From positions 1-64,000 of the forward strand of contig JAQGDQ010000763.1 in NCBI GenBank assembly GCA_030141605.1: a stretch of 64,000 nt of DNA, read 5' to 3'. Position 1 is the stretch's first letter. Each line of letters begins with the position of its first letter. Positions 11,335 through 23,345 of this stretch are shown here, in pieces. The DNA comes from Tubiluchus corallicola. Taxonomy: Eukaryota; Priapulida; Priapulimorpha; Priapulimorphida; Tubiluchidae. The notes under the pieces are model-generated. The model was not told the origin of the DNA. It ran no database searches and saw only the letters and a list, made by a program, of their open reading frames with translations. Both the position numbers and the translations under genes were made by a program.

Positions 11335-14000
11335 CAGTAAACAGCATGTGGATTCCTAGAGATTAGATCTAATATGTGTTTAATGTTATGATAGTCTGTG
11401 TAAATCCACCACTTTTAACATGGTGTCAGCAGTGGGATCACACATCATGCAGCTTCACATGCAGACTGCACTCAGTAAACAGCATGTGGATTCCTAGAGG
11501 CTGGATCTAATACGTGTTTAATGTTATGATAGTCTGTGTAAATCCACCACTTTTAACATGGTGTCAGCAGTGGGATCACACATCATGCAGCGTCACATGC
11601 AGACTGCACTCAGTAAACAGCATGTGGATTCCTAGAGGCTGGATCTAATACGTGTTTAATGTTACGATAGTCTGTGTAAATCCACCACTTTTAACATGGT
11701 GTCAGCAGTGGGATCACACATCATGCAGCGTCACATGCAGACTGCACTCAGTAAACAGCATGTGGATTCCTAGAGGCTAGATCTAATATGTGTTAATGTT
11801 ATGATAGTCTGTGTAAATCCACCACTTTTAACATGGTGTCAGCAGTGGGATCACACCATGCAACTTCGTGCGACTCCACATGCAGACTGTGTACAGTAAA
11901 CAGCATGTGGATTCCTAGAGGCTAGATCTAATACGTGTTTAATGTTATGATAGTCTGTGTAAATCCACCACTTTTAACATGGTGTCAGCAATGGGATCAC
12001 ACATCATGCAGCTTCACATGCAGACTGCATACAGTAAACAACATGTGGATTCCTAGAGACTAGATCTAATACGTGTCTAATGTTATGATAGTCTATGTAA
12101 ATCCACCACTTTTAACATGGTGTCAGCAGTGGGATCACACATCATGCAGCTTCACATGCAGACTGCGTACAGTAAACAGCATGTGGGTTCCTAGAGATTA
12201 GATCTAATACGTGTTTAATGTTATGATAGTCTGTGTAAATCCACCACTTTTAACATGGTGTCAGCAGTGGGATCACACATCATGCAACTTTGTGCGACTC
12301 CACATGCAGACTGCACTCTGTGAACAGCATGTGGATTCCTAGAGGCTGGATCTAATACGTGTTTAATGTTATGATAGTCTGTGTAAATCCACCACTTTTA
12401 ACATAGTGTCAGCAGTGGGATCACACATCATGCAGCTTCACATGCAGACTGCATACAGTAAACAACATGTGGATTCCTAGAGGTTAGATCTAATACGTGT
12501 TTAATGTTATGATAGTCTGTGTAAATCCACCACTTTTAACATGGTGTCAGCAGTGGGATCACACATCATGCAGCTTCACATGCAGACTGCGTACAGTAAA
12601 CAGCATGTGGATTCCTAGAGGCTAGATCTAATACGTGTTTAATGTTATGATAGTCTGTGTAAATCCACCACTTTTAACATGGTGTCAGCAGTGGGATCAC
12701 ACATCATGCAGCTTCACATGCAGACTGCGTACAGTAAACAGCATGTGGATTCCTAGAGATTAGATCTAATACGTGTTTAATGTTATGATAGTCTGTGTAA
12801 ATCCACCACTTTTAACATGGTGTCAGCAGTGGGATCACACATCATGCAACTTCGTGCGACTCCACATGCAGACTGCACTCTGTGAACAGCATGTGGATTC
12901 CTAGAGGCTGGATCTAATACGTGTTTAATGTTATGATAGTCTGTGTAAATCCACCACTTTTAACATGGTGTCAGCAGTGGGATCACACATCATGCAGCTT
13001 CACATGCAGACTGCGTACAGTAAACAGCATGTGGATTCCTAGAGATTAGATCTTATACGTGTTTAATGTTATGATAGTCTGTGTAAATCCACCACTTTTA
13101 ACATGGTGTCAGCAGTGGGATCACACATCATGCAGCTTCACATGCAGACTGCATACAGTAAACAACATGTGGATTCCTAGAGACTAGATCTAATACGTGT
13201 CTAATGTTATGATAGTCTGTGTAAATCCACCACTTTTAACATGGTGTCAGCAGTGGAATCACACATCATGCAGCTTCACATGCAGACTGCATACAGTAAA
13301 CAGCATGTGGATTCCTAGAGGCTAGATCTAATATGATAGTCTGTGTAAATCCACCACTTTTAACATGGTGTCAGCAGTGGGATCACACATCATGCAGCTT
13401 CACATGCAGACTGCACTCAGTAAACAGCATGTGGATTCCTAGAGATTAGATCTAATACGTGTTTAATGTTATGATAGTCTGTGTAAATCCACCACTTTTA
13501 ACATGGTGTCAGCAGTGGGATCACACCATGCAGCTTCACATGCAGACTGCATACAGTAAACAGCATGTGGATTCCTAGAGATTAGATCTAATACGTGTTT
13601 AATGTTATGATAGTCTGTGTAAATCCACCACTTTTAACATGGTGTCAGCAGTGGGATCACACATCATGCAACTCCGTGCGACTCCACATGCAGACTGCGT
13701 ACAGTAAACAACATGTGGATTCCTAGAGGCTAGATCTAATACGTGTTTAATGTTACGATAGTTTGTGTAAATCCACCACTTGTAACATTGGTGTCAGCAA
13801 TGTGATCATAGTCTTGCAAATCCACCATTTCTAACATGGTGTCAGTAATGGTATCATAGTCTTGTAAATCCACCACTTTTAACATGGTGTCAGCAATGGG
13901 ATCACACATCAAGCAACTTCGTGCGACTACACATGCAGACTGCGTACATGGTGTCAGCAATGGGATCACACACCATGCAACTCCGTGCGACTCCACATGG
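11335..14000. repeat. 138 bp tandem satellite with degenerate tail
   Basis: About 17 copies of a roughly 138 bp unit, for example from 11341 and 11479. Each unit holds CAGCATGTGGATTCCTAGAG, a palindromic AGATCT, GTAAATCCACCACTTTTAAC and TGGTGTCAGCAGTGGGATC. From about 13760 the copies shorten and degrade. TGGTGTCAG-type sequence just after a TTAACA is reminiscent of an LTR end plus primer-binding site, which is inference only. Confidence 0.9.
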
Positions 14001-14879
14001 TATAGAAATTTGCAATAATTTTATTGTAAAACGTATACAATGTTCACCTCAACCATAAAATTGAACAAACAGTCATAGAGTTAGCAATATGATATTTAAC
14101 AGTAGAAAATTCTCAATTCTGTCTTTAGATCAACTGAAACTTGCATGCCTGAGAGAATAAAGCTGTAATCATATGACCAGACATACAGGTTCCTATTGGA
14201 AGGTACATCACTTTCATGCATACAGACCATAAATGGAAAGGTCACCTATACTCTACAGACTACTAGTCACAGCAAAATCAAATCAAAGTCTACTTGGCTT
14301 CTTTGATAGCAGAATAAAGATTATTTCTTTACAGAAAGCTGTGTTATAATGTTATAATTTTTCTCTATTTAAACTTGAATAAGAGAGTTAGATCCAGAAT
14401 TAAAGCATGAAATTAACAATCTAATTACTCTGATTAATGACTATTTATAAAAGCAAAAGGAAACAATATTTATAAACAAAAATCAATCTCTGACAGACTT
14501 TGTACAATTAGAGTAAAACAACGACTGTAGATGGCAGCATAGACCAATTCAGTACTTTAGTGTAGTAGACTGACAATTAAATGGATGACATAATACTACA
14601 ATTGCGTACCCGGTACAATAAGCATCACATGCAGACTACGTACACTATCCCATTCACCTTCAAAGGCGGAGGCTCGATTTCTAGATTACATAGAAATAAT
14701 TAACAGCTATAAGTATCGGACATAACTTTATTTCACAAAAAAGGTAGTCTTTCCAATCCCCTTGCAAACCAGGTGAACACAAAGACATGTAAATTGAATT
14801 TATAACAACAGCAAACAACAGTTTTCCTATAATCAACCAAATAATCCTATAATACATATATAAAGTATTGTTGGCATCC
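14001..14879. other. No gene recognised
   Basis: AT-rich DNA without a recognisable coding segment or clear repeat structure. Confidence 0.5.
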
Positions 14880-15301
14880 TTCTGTCTCGAAAGACAATGG
14901 AGTGTGCACCAAGAGAGTCATTGATCTCATTGATGGAGCTGCAGCGTCGACTGTGGCTGAGCAATCTGATCCTTGAACCACTGGAATGGCCTCTCCAGGG
15001 CGCACGCCTGGGCAAGGTGTATGGAGATCCTGAGTTGCCCAGACAACAGGAACCCCCTCTCTTCCTCCCTGGTGTAGTCCAAAGGAATGCGGAGCGAAAC
15101 GTTTGGCACCAGGTTGGCTGCAGGAGCTGCTGGAGTCAGTGAGCATGCTCCACTGATCCGCCTTCGGGGTTCCACTCCTGATTTGGAAGGTTTACTCCTC
15201 TACACATGGCAGTTTGGCCACTTGACCTCCTCCGCCCTCTAGCCGTTGGCTGCTTGTGCAGCTCCTCCGCCTAGTATCGAGATACAGTGTGGGCATCCCG
15301 C
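14880..15301 (-). repeat. GC-richer body attached to the 5S-like sequence (SINE-like)
   Basis: This block is clearly more GC-rich than its surroundings and lies directly downstream of the 5S-like sequence on minus. The short open frames in it (60-99 codons on both strands) look incidental. A 5S-headed SINE or a decayed 5S repeat unit would give this layout. I cannot tell which without a second copy. Confidence 0.4.
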
Positions 15302-15421
15302 AAGCGTACAGCACCTGGTATTCCTAGGCGGTCACCCATTCAAGTACTAACCAGGCTCTACGTTGCTTAACTTCGGTGATCAGACGAGAACCGGTGTTTT
15401 CAACGTGATATGGCCGTAGTA
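15302..15421 (-). rRNA. 5S rRNA-like sequence (possible pseudogene or 5S-derived SINE head)
   Basis: Read on minus, the roughly 120 nt follow the 5S rRNA order: a CTACGGCCATA start, CACCGGTTCTCGTCTGATCA, a GAAGTTAAGCAACGT box A region, GCCTGGTTAGTACTTG, a GGGTGACCGCC(T)-like box C region, GAATACC and a GTGCTGTA end. It resembles animal and especially cnidarian 5S rRNA. No T-run terminator follows on minus, and transcription would run into the GC-richer body at 14880-15301. A functional gene is therefore less likely than a pseudogene or a 5S-headed SINE. No second copy is in the window. Confidence 0.75.
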
Positions 15422-15587
15422 TATATAGATATTTATTATTCATATTGATTTTCGTAATTCCAAAATCTTTCCCGTAGATATCATTCTGATTAGTACCTGG
15501 CCAGGTGACACTTTATCAACCACAAGGTACAAAAACACTTTGATCATTCAACCAGAACTGAGACAACAACGTACTTTGTAATTATTT

Positions 15588-16478
15588 TCACGGGCTTCTA
15601 AGAATCTTCTTGAATGCTGTTCTAAATTTGCTGTTTGTTGCTGCATATATGAAAGGGTTGACTGCACTGTTTGAAAAACTCATCCAACTTGCTACTTGCA
15701 GAGCAAAGTCTGGTATGCACAATGAACATGTTGCGTAGATAATTGCCGAGACCGTGTATGGAAACCAACAAATAAAAAATGCAACAGTGATTATAGTTAA
15801 AGTTTTTGTTGCTTTCATTTCCATCACGTTTGTAGTAGTTTGTTGGTTTTGATCGCGAATTTGCAAGATTTGCTTTCTTGCTGCCCGCCATATTAACGCA
15901 TACAAAGAAAGTATAACTGTCATCGCTAGAAAACTCGTTGTGATGATTGCAATTAAACTTAAAGTAATGTTAATCGTTTCCATGTATGCTAGAACAAGAG
16001 CAGAAAGCCACGTAATAGATAACGTGATACTTAATGTTCTCTTTGTAAGGCATATATTGTATTTGTAAGGGTGCAAAATGGCTACGTATCTCTCACTTGC
16101 AATTAAACACAGGTGTAATATGCTACTGTTCAGGGCAGCCAATATAAGAAAAATTTCAGCAGAATGATATAAATGGCTAAAGTTCTCTGCGTACACTATG
16201 CCAACGATTTCAACTGGTAGTGACACGAGTCCAAATAGCAGATCTGTTACAGCGAGTGATACGATCAGTGCATTCGTTCTTGTTTGCAACTGCTCATACT
16301 TGTAAACTGCAACTAGAACTAACAAGTTCCCAGCAACTATAATAATAGCCAGGCACACAAGCAATCCTGTTATAGTCAAAGTAAAGTCATATTCATTGTG
16401 TTGCACTTCGTCAGTTGCATTTCTAGTGAAATTTTTGAGTTTCATTGCCGAATGCGATAAATTTTCACCATTGCTCAT
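15588..16478 (-). CDS. Class A GPCR, adenosine/MECA-like, copy 1
   Basis: Intronless 296-residue seven-helix receptor, expected at the plasma membrane. Sequons lie at N6, N16 and N20 in the short N-terminus. Helix landmarks are GN at 50-51, LAVTD with D79, SERY with R130 (DRY variant), W157, E220 six residues before KTL, CWFP with W238, and NPFIY at 274-278. Extracellular loop 3 has CSLC (251-254), matching the CxxC disulphide loop of adenosine receptors. The usual helix 3 cysteine is H105, and loop 2 is very short with no cysteine, as in melanocortin receptors. The usual helix 5 proline is A185. A TTTATT at about 15432 is a possible minus-strand polyadenylation signal. The ligand cannot be read from sequence. 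Confidence 0.9.
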   Translation of the reverse strand: MSNGENLSHSAMKLKNFTRNATDEVQHNEYDFTLTITGLLVCLAIIIVAGNLLVLVAVYKYEQLQTRTNALIVSLAVTDLLFGLVSLPVEIVGIVYAENFSHLYHSAEIFLILAALNSSILHLCLIASERYVAILHPYKYNICLTKRTLSITLSITWLSALVLAYMETINITLSLIAIITTSFLAMTVILSLYALIWRAARKQILQIRDQNQQTTTNVMEMKATKTLTIITVAFFICWFPYTVSAIIYATCSLCIPDFALQVASWMSFSNSAVNPFIYAATNSKFRTAFKKILRSP

Positions 16479-16827
16479 TCAAGTTAACATTTGAAACATA
16501 CGAACTTTATGTTGCAAAACGGACGTCTTTACACCTAATTGTATTGTCGAGCATTAGTTTGTTGTTAAATATGTAATGTAACACATTGTAAGATAATTGT
16601 TGTATTGTGCACACTCCTAGCAGCTGTGTACACCTGTATGTACATACTATATGCATGCATATATTTGTATCAGGAAGCTACTATTTGTCAACTGTTACCA
16701 AATGGACACAAATGTTGATCTAAGCAAGAAACTATGCCTGCCAGTAAGCTAATTATTTAAATTTACATGGCACTTTGGGACATGTTCAACAATAGTTGTA
16801 TCAGATAACGTGCATATGTAACAATCA
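16479..16827. other. Upstream flank of GPCR copy 1, no gene
   Basis: AT-rich DNA 5' of the receptor start. No defined promoter motif could be assigned. Confidence 0.4.
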
Positions 16828-17560
<733 letters not shown>

Positions 17561-17654
17561 TAATGAAATTAAACCTTACGTAAAAATATTAGCTAGACAA
17601 ATTTATTTTAGTCACTTTAATGATGTGAATGGTAACAACGTTGTATTGACAAAT

Positions 17655-18003
17655 TGTTGTGGAGATCGCTGGCGTTTATCAGAATGTTCCGTTGGAATAA
17701 TCGTCTTACCGTGTAGAATGTTCTGGAACAAAACTTCTGGAAGCTTCTCGGGCGCGCTATATAAGGCAAAGCAGGCCGCTGAGACAGACACGCAGATTCA
17801 CACGGACGCCACTTACACATTCTCTTGTATACCCGTATTTTCAGATACGCTTAAACGTTTTCCAGATTTTCACGTTTACTGTAAACATTTCGCGTTCCTT
17901 CGTACTTTTGTGTTGTATAATTCTCGCTTAATAAACTAGTATAATTTGACGAAGTGTTTTCTGGTTTTCTCTACGAGCTTTTCGAGAGAAACAAAACTCA
18001 ACA
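17655..18003 (+). mobile_element. Solo LTR with 5 bp target duplication
   Basis: 349 bp starting TGTTGTGG and ending CTCAACA, flanked by the direct repeat CAAAT (17650-17654 and 18004-18008). Inside are a TATA-like CTATATAAGG near 17757 and AATAAA near 17930, so transcription would run on plus. TG...CA ends with a 5 bp duplication define an LTR. No internal retroelement sequence lies next to it. A copy in the opposite orientation lies in the same duplicated flank at 19581-19896. Confidence 0.8.
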
Positions 18004-18235
18004 CAAATATATCTCTATTGCTACCCATACGCTTAATAAAACTATACAACAAAGAGCACATAATAAAGGGCAATTTGCTTCTGCACTTTACCTAGTACAT
18101 TTACAATGAATGCTCAAGGAATTTGTCCTGATTTTACACACTATTACATAATTACAGTTTCGAAATTTGTTTAGGAATTCTGTTTCCTTGTCTTTTGAGT
18201 TTTAGTTGCACAGTTTGGTTTTCGTAATTCCAAAC

Positions 18236-18325
18236 TGTGTAACCTGTGTAACCCTGTGTAAGCCTGTGTAACCCTGTGTAAGCCTGTGTAACCTCGTGTA
18301 AGCCTGTGTAACCCTGTGTAAGCAA
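18236..18325. repeat. 20 bp minisatellite (CCTGTGTAACCCTGTGTAAG)
   Basis: About four and a half copies just 3' of GPCR copy 2. The unit itself is two 10 bp halves. Confidence 0.85.
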
Positions 18326-18385
18326 AATGAGCCTAATGCACAACATTGTATGATGCAGAGACAACAGCGTACTTTGTAATTGCTT

Positions 18386-19234
18386 TCACCGGCACCTAAG
18401 AATCTTCTCGAATGCTGTTCTAAATTTACTGTTTGTTGCTGCATATATGAAAGGGTTGACTGCACAGTTCAAGAAAATCATCCATACTACTACTCTGAAA
18501 GCGTCTTCTGATATACACAAAGGACATCTTATTAAGATTGTTGACACGATTAAGAGTGGACCCCAACAAATGAAAAATGCAACAGTGATTATAGTTAAAG
18601 TTTTTGTTGCTTTCATGTCCATCACTCTTGTTCCAGTTTGTTGGTTTTGATCGCGAATTTGCAAAATTTGCTTTCTTGCTGCCTGCCATATTAATGTGTA
18701 CAATGAAACTATAGCTGTTGTTGCTAAATAAGTCAAAATACTGGTAGCAATCGTGCTGTCGTCTATTATTTCTATGTATGCTGAAGTGATGCCAGAAAGC
18801 CACGTAATGGATAATAACATTCTCAATGTTCTCTTTGTAAAATAAATGTTGTGTTTGTAGGGATGCAAAATGGCTACATATCTCTCGACAGCAATTAAGC
18901 ACAACTGTATTAGGCTACAGTTTATAGCAGCCAAGGCAACAAAATTTTCTACACTGTATTGTGTAAAATTAACACGTGCAACACTGACAATTCCAATAGG
19001 CAGTGATATCAATCCACATAGCAGATCTGTTACAGCCAGTGATGCGATCAGTGCATTCGTTCTTGTTTGCAACTGCTCATACTTGTAAATTGCAACTAAG
19101 ACTAGCAAGTTTCCAGCAACTATAATAACGATCAACCATGCTAGGAATGTTTGGCATACTAGGATAAACAAACTTTTGTTGGTATGTAGTTCATTAGTGG
19201 TGTTTCCTATCTTTGTGTAATTTTCTGTTAACAT
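18386..19234 (-). CDS. Class A GPCR, adenosine/MECA-like, copy 2
   Basis: Intronless 282-residue receptor closely related to copy 1. Landmarks are sequons at N5 and N11, GN at 41-42, D70 in LAVTD, VERY with R118, W145, CWGP with W224, CPLC at 237-240 in loop 3 and NPFIY at 260-264. The acidic helix 6 residue facing R118 is D206, where most paralogues have E. The helix 5 proline is replaced by A171. Loop 2 is short and lacks a cysteine. The 3' flank resembles those of copies 1 and 3. The reading frame is complete. Confidence 0.9.
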   Translation of the reverse strand: MLTENYTKIGNTTNELHTNKSLFILVCQTFLAWLIVIIVAGNLLVLVAIYKYEQLQTRTNALIASLAVTDLLCGLISLPIGIVSVARVNFTQYSVENFVALAAINCSLIQLCLIAVERYVAILHPYKHNIYFTKRTLRMLLSITWLSGITSAYIEIIDDSTIATSILTYLATTAIVSLYTLIWQAARKQILQIRDQNQQTGTRVMDMKATKTLTIITVAFFICWGPLLIVSTILIRCPLCISEDAFRVVVWMIFLNCAVNPFIYAATNSKFRTAFEKILRCR

Positions 19235-19507
19235 TATTAAATGTGATAATTTCGCTGTATCACTAACGTCGTTCTTTCACGCTATTCATTAGAAAAATAC
19301 AACTCTGTGTAGCAACAGAGAAGCTTTCACACCTGCTCTATGTCACTGCATGCTAGTCTCTTGTAACATAACAGGACATTATAGAGTGATCACATTCCTA
19401 AAATCGATCAGAGCCTTTGTTATAACAGGTGGTAACTAATTATAGTATAGTTGGTGACAAAAATATTTATCTAAGGAATCTACATGAGTGTTAAGCTAAC
19501 GCACTGT

Positions 19508-19990
19508 AAAAGTATTAGCTAGACAAATAAATTTTGGTCACTTTAATGATATGAGTGGTAACAACGTTGTATTGACAAATTGTTGTGTTTTGTTTCTCTC
19601 GTAGAGAAAACCAGAAAACACTTCGTCAAATTAAACTAATTTATTAAGCGAGTATTCTACAACACAAAAGTATGAAGGAACGCGAAATGTTTACAGTAAA
19701 CGTGAAAAGCTGGAAAACGTTTGAGTGTATCTGAAAATGTAGGTTGTGTAAGTGGCGTCCGTGTGAATCCGTGTGCCCCCCCCTCAGCGGCCTGCTTCGC
19801 CTTATATAATGCAGCCAAGGAACTTCCGGAAATTTCCAACGGAACATTCTACAATGTTCCATGTAATTCTAATAGACGCCAGCGATCTCCACAACACTAT
19901 TGCTACCGATGCGCATAATAATCCTATACAACAAATAGCACATAATAAAGGACAAATTGTTTCTGCACTTTACTAATGCATTTACAATGT
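19508..19990. repeat. Duplicate of the GPCR copy 2 downstream flank (17572-18110)
   Basis: Left and right parts match 17572-17654 and 18012-18110 (TATTAGCTAGACAAAT; CTATTGCTACC; CACATAATAAAGG). The LTR between them is inverted relative to the other copy. No receptor gene follows, so this is an orphan flank of the GPCR module. Confidence 0.7.
19581..19896 (-). mobile_element. Solo LTR, inverted copy
   Basis: 316 bp matching the reverse complement of the LTR at 17655-18003. It starts TGTTGTGTTTTGTTTCTCTC and ends GATCTCCACAACA. It sits at the same left flank (GACAAAT) and nearly the same right flank (CTATTGCTACC) as the other LTR. No matching target duplication is seen here (CAAAT left, CTATT right). 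Confidence 0.75.
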
Positions 19991-20811
19991 ATTGTAGCTT
20001 GTTTCTCTTATACAAACAACCTCGATTAATTTTTCAATTAATCGAATGAATCATTGACACCACTGATTGCTTAAAGACAATTGATTTTGGCATTCGTTCA
20101 ATTGCCCGACTCCGAGAGCTTAGGTCAAGTTGATAGGGCTATGATAATGTCCCACACAACTGAAACCACGAAATATTGCGTTGTGAGTATAGATCTTTGT
20201 CTCTCGAATTATCAAGCTGGCTCCCGCAATGAGCCTTACAGTGTGAATATATCAACTTCCATCAAGGATTTAGTGTCTTGACGATTATGAGCCTTAAGTA
20301 ACTCTTTAAACGTTAAACAACTCGATATTTACGTTAAATTTAAGAATGGTTTATTGTAATTAAGTTTACAATGCAGATCAAAGTTCTACGATAAGTACAA
20401 AGCTTTTCTTATGCGCTGATGGGCGCTTACAATTAACACTCTAATCCAAGGAGATAATTCTAATCATGAAATACTTCACAAGTTGTAATGTTTGCACTTA
20501 TGGTGCTAAAGTTACTCTGTTATTACAATCCACATGAACTGTTACAGCATCAGAGAATAAAGTAAAACTACTTAACTTGAGGACTGACCAACCTAACAAT
20601 CGTTATTGGCCAGATCCTGATTCCTGAACGAGACTTCTCAGCATCAGAGATTTGTCGACGCAAATGATGCAGTATTATTACTACGCTGAGCTAAAGATAC
20701 GTCTTGTAAAAAGACCGTCTCGTCAAAGTAAACGGCAACACATCTCTCTCTCTGACTCTGTGCGCGGGTGTGAGTGAACTCTGAACTCTCACTCTCCTTA
20801 TGAAGCGAAAG
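19991..20811. other. No gene recognised
   Basis: No coding segment or clear repeat structure recognised. Confidence 0.45.
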
Positions 20812-20814
20812 TCA

Positions 20815-21080
20815 TTAAGCCAGGTATTGCGTCGAGGTCACCAGGTATTGCGCCGAGGTCACCGGGTATTGCGTCGAGGTCACCGGGTATTGCGCCGAGG
20901 TCACCCAGTATTGCGCCGAGGTCACCGGGTATTGCGTCGAGGTCACCGGGTATTGCGCCGAGGTCACCTGGTATTGTGCCGAGGTAACCCGGTATTGTGC
21001 CGAGGTCACCTGGTATTGCGCCGAGGTCACCCGGTATTGCACCACCGAGGTCACCCGGTATTGCACCACCGAGGTCATCC
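20815..21080. repeat. 21 bp minisatellite
   Basis: About twelve copies of a unit close to GGTATTGCGCCGAGGTCACC; the last two copies are expanded by CAC insertions. Open frames through it are repeat artefacts. Confidence 0.9.
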
Positions 21081-21529
21081 CACATTGCGCATCTGACCAC
21101 CTGCAGATGACATTCGTGACACTCCAGGTAATTTAAATTACAAGAGGTCGCAACCCTATCACCATAGACATTGAAATATCGCATGGGAGGTTAAATTAAC
21201 CATCAGTAAATGACTTGTACTGACTCTAACAATGTAACATCCTGACTTGTTCATCTGCAAATTGCCAGCGCAGGGCGCATTTTTATATACGCTAATTGGC
21301 ACCTTAACTCTTTAAGTAGTCGGTGTGTCTTTTAATCTTCCACTTTCCCGTTCACCAACCTCTGACACCTGAACTCATTAAATTCAAGGTACAAGCTGAG
21401 TGAGTCAGTTATAATCAAATTGTACGGTCTTCGTTATCAGACCAAGGAGGAGTATATTATCTCCCAAATCTTATAATTTAATTCCTCCAATGAATTTCTC
21501 ATTCTAAATTTGATTCATAAGACTATGTT
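21081..21529. other. No gene recognised
   Basis: No coding or repeat signal recognised. Confidence 0.45.
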
Positions 21530-21760
21530 CAGGTAAATTGTCCCGATTCTTCACGTTATTGCATAATTGCAATTTTAACATTTGTTTACGAGTTCCGGTT
21601 GCTCTTTCTTTAGTTCTGGTTTCTTTTGTTTTGAGTTTTAGTTACAGTTTGGTTTTCATAATTCCAAAATCATTCCAGTAGATTTCGTTTTGATTAGACG
21701 CATTTGACAAAGTAACACTTAGTCAATCATAAGTTACAGAAATGTATCCCTCAAGCAAAC
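21530..21760 (-). repeat. Orphan GPCR downstream flank
   Basis: Contains the block shared by GPCR 3' flanks (GAGTTTTAGTT.ACAGTTTGGTTTTC.TAATTCCAAAAT, then a GATTAG and a CAATCATAAGTTACAGAA segment), also found at 15450-15530, 18190-18235 and 22190-22300. No receptor frame is attached, so it marks a lost or rearranged copy. Confidence 0.6.
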
Positions 21761-22352
21761 ATGAGCAACATAATAGTACATAATAAATATACATTTATGT
21801 GATGTAATTACGAATTAATTTAAGACCAAACTAGAAAGGCACAATAATTTTAATAACAGTTTATTGAAAATCAATGCAAGAGTACGTAAGAAATGTATGT
21901 GAGTTGTAATATACAGTACTGATGGCTTTTTCTTATAAGTGAATTACGATATGCAGTCTTTACAACATGCTGATAGAATCTCCTGTGTTGACTCTATCAG
22001 CTACTACTATTCATTGCTACTGCTACTCAGAATCACAATAAAATTATACAACAAATAGCAGATAATAAAGGACAACTTGTTTCAATACTTTACCAATACA
22101 TTTACAGTGAATGTTCAAGGAAACTGTGCTGATTCCATTATACATAATTAGAAATTCAAACTTTCTTTAGTTCTGGTTTCTTGTCTTTTGGGTTTTACAG
22201 TTGCACAGTTTGGTTTTCGTAATTCCAAAATCTTTCCTGTAGATATCATTCTGATTAGTACCTGGCCAGGTGACACTTTATCAATCATAAGTTACAGAAT
22301 CCCATTGATCATTCAAGCAGAACTGAGACAACAACGTGTTTTGTAATTATTT

Positions 22353-22704
22353 TTACCTGCATCTAAGAATCTTCTTGAATGCTGTTCTAAATTTACTGTT
22401 TGTTGCTGCATATATGAAAGGGTTGATGGCACTGTTCGCACAAGTCATCCATACTACTATTTTTAGAGCAATTTGTGATGTGCACAATGGACACCTTTTG
22501 TAGACTGGTGACACAATTAAGATGGGACCCCAACAAATGAAAAAGGCAACATTAATTATAGTTAAAGTTTTTGTTGCTTTCATTTCCATCACTCTTGTTC
22601 TAGTTTGTCGGTTTTTCTCGTGAATTTGCAAGATTTGCTTTCTTGCTGCTCGCCATATTAATGCATACAGTGAAACCATTACTGTCATAGGTAGATAAAT
22701 TGTT
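22353..22704 (-). pseudogene. GPCR relic, copy 3: C-terminal half only
   Basis: Encodes helix 5 (from IYLPMTV) to the C-terminus with all expected landmarks: VMEMKATKTL, CWGP, CPLC in loop 3, NPFIY and the KFRTAFKKILRC tail. Helices 1-4 are absent. Homology to copy 4 stops sharply at about 22704, where the dispersed repeat at 22705-22925 begins, so the 5' half was lost at a repeat junction. The remaining frame is open, so the loss may be recent, but it cannot make a seven-helix receptor. Confidence 0.85.
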
Positions 22705-22925
22705 TAAGATTTCCACGTACAGTTTGGCCTGTCATGCTTTTAGGCTCAAACTGTATGCATCAAAATTACTCTGTAATGTAATTTGCACATGTATAGGCTG
22801 CATAAGAATCTGTTTTGTAATTTCTGGATTATATTGCATTTATATTTACTTCAGTGAAATTATCTGTATTTTTATTATAACTGTTAGATGCAGAGTGGAA
22901 ATAAATAAACTTATAACTTATAACT
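22705..22925 (+). repeat. Dispersed repeat with inverted copy at 63731-63930
   Basis: From ACAGTTTGGCCTGTCATGCT to the TAGATGCAGAGTGGAAATAA region, the sequence is the reverse complement of 63731-63930 with few changes. No coding capacity. It abuts the truncated end of GPCR copy 3. Confidence 0.75.
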
Positions 22926-23099
22926 GTCCGCGTTGTCAAACATTTGTATTTGATTGAGATTTCAGCTTTGAGTAGTGTGTGCTTCTCAGTGGTTAGGAAC
23001 CACTTTGCATCTCCAAAAACATCCACAGAAACGAGCCATTTTGCAATCCCACATAAGATAACAGCACCAGACTTTAGCAGCCGTCATTAGCTGTTAATA

Positions 23100-23345
23100 T
23101 ATATATATATAGTCAGCTTGACACATTTTGGAGAAAGGATAACCTCAAGTTTTGTTCCAGTTAATCTACCAGCTGCCTGCAACTTTTCATGATCATGTAA
23201 ACGCAGCATGTAAAATGGCGATGGCTATTCCATGGCTGTGACCACTGTCCACCTCATGTGGAGCTCAGTACCTGGACTGATAATTGTCTTTGCAATTACC
23301 TCGCATGCTTTTCCTTGTTCATCATGTGTTTTTACAGATATGAGC
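23100..23345 (-). pseudogene. Protein-like relic of unknown family
   Basis: On minus, a frame reads ISVKTHDEQGKACEVIAKT, TELHMRWTVVTAME, a TAG stop, then continues in the same frame as SPFYMLRLHDHEKLQAAGRL and TKLEVILSPKCVK. The composition is protein-like on both sides of the single stop, which suggests a decayed exon or transposon fragment. I do not recognise the family. Confidence 0.35.

Noticed and set aside
14833-15175. Overlapping open frames of 60-99 codons on both strands
   Set aside because: They lie in the GC-rich body attached to the 5S-like sequence; no consistent frame or family signature.
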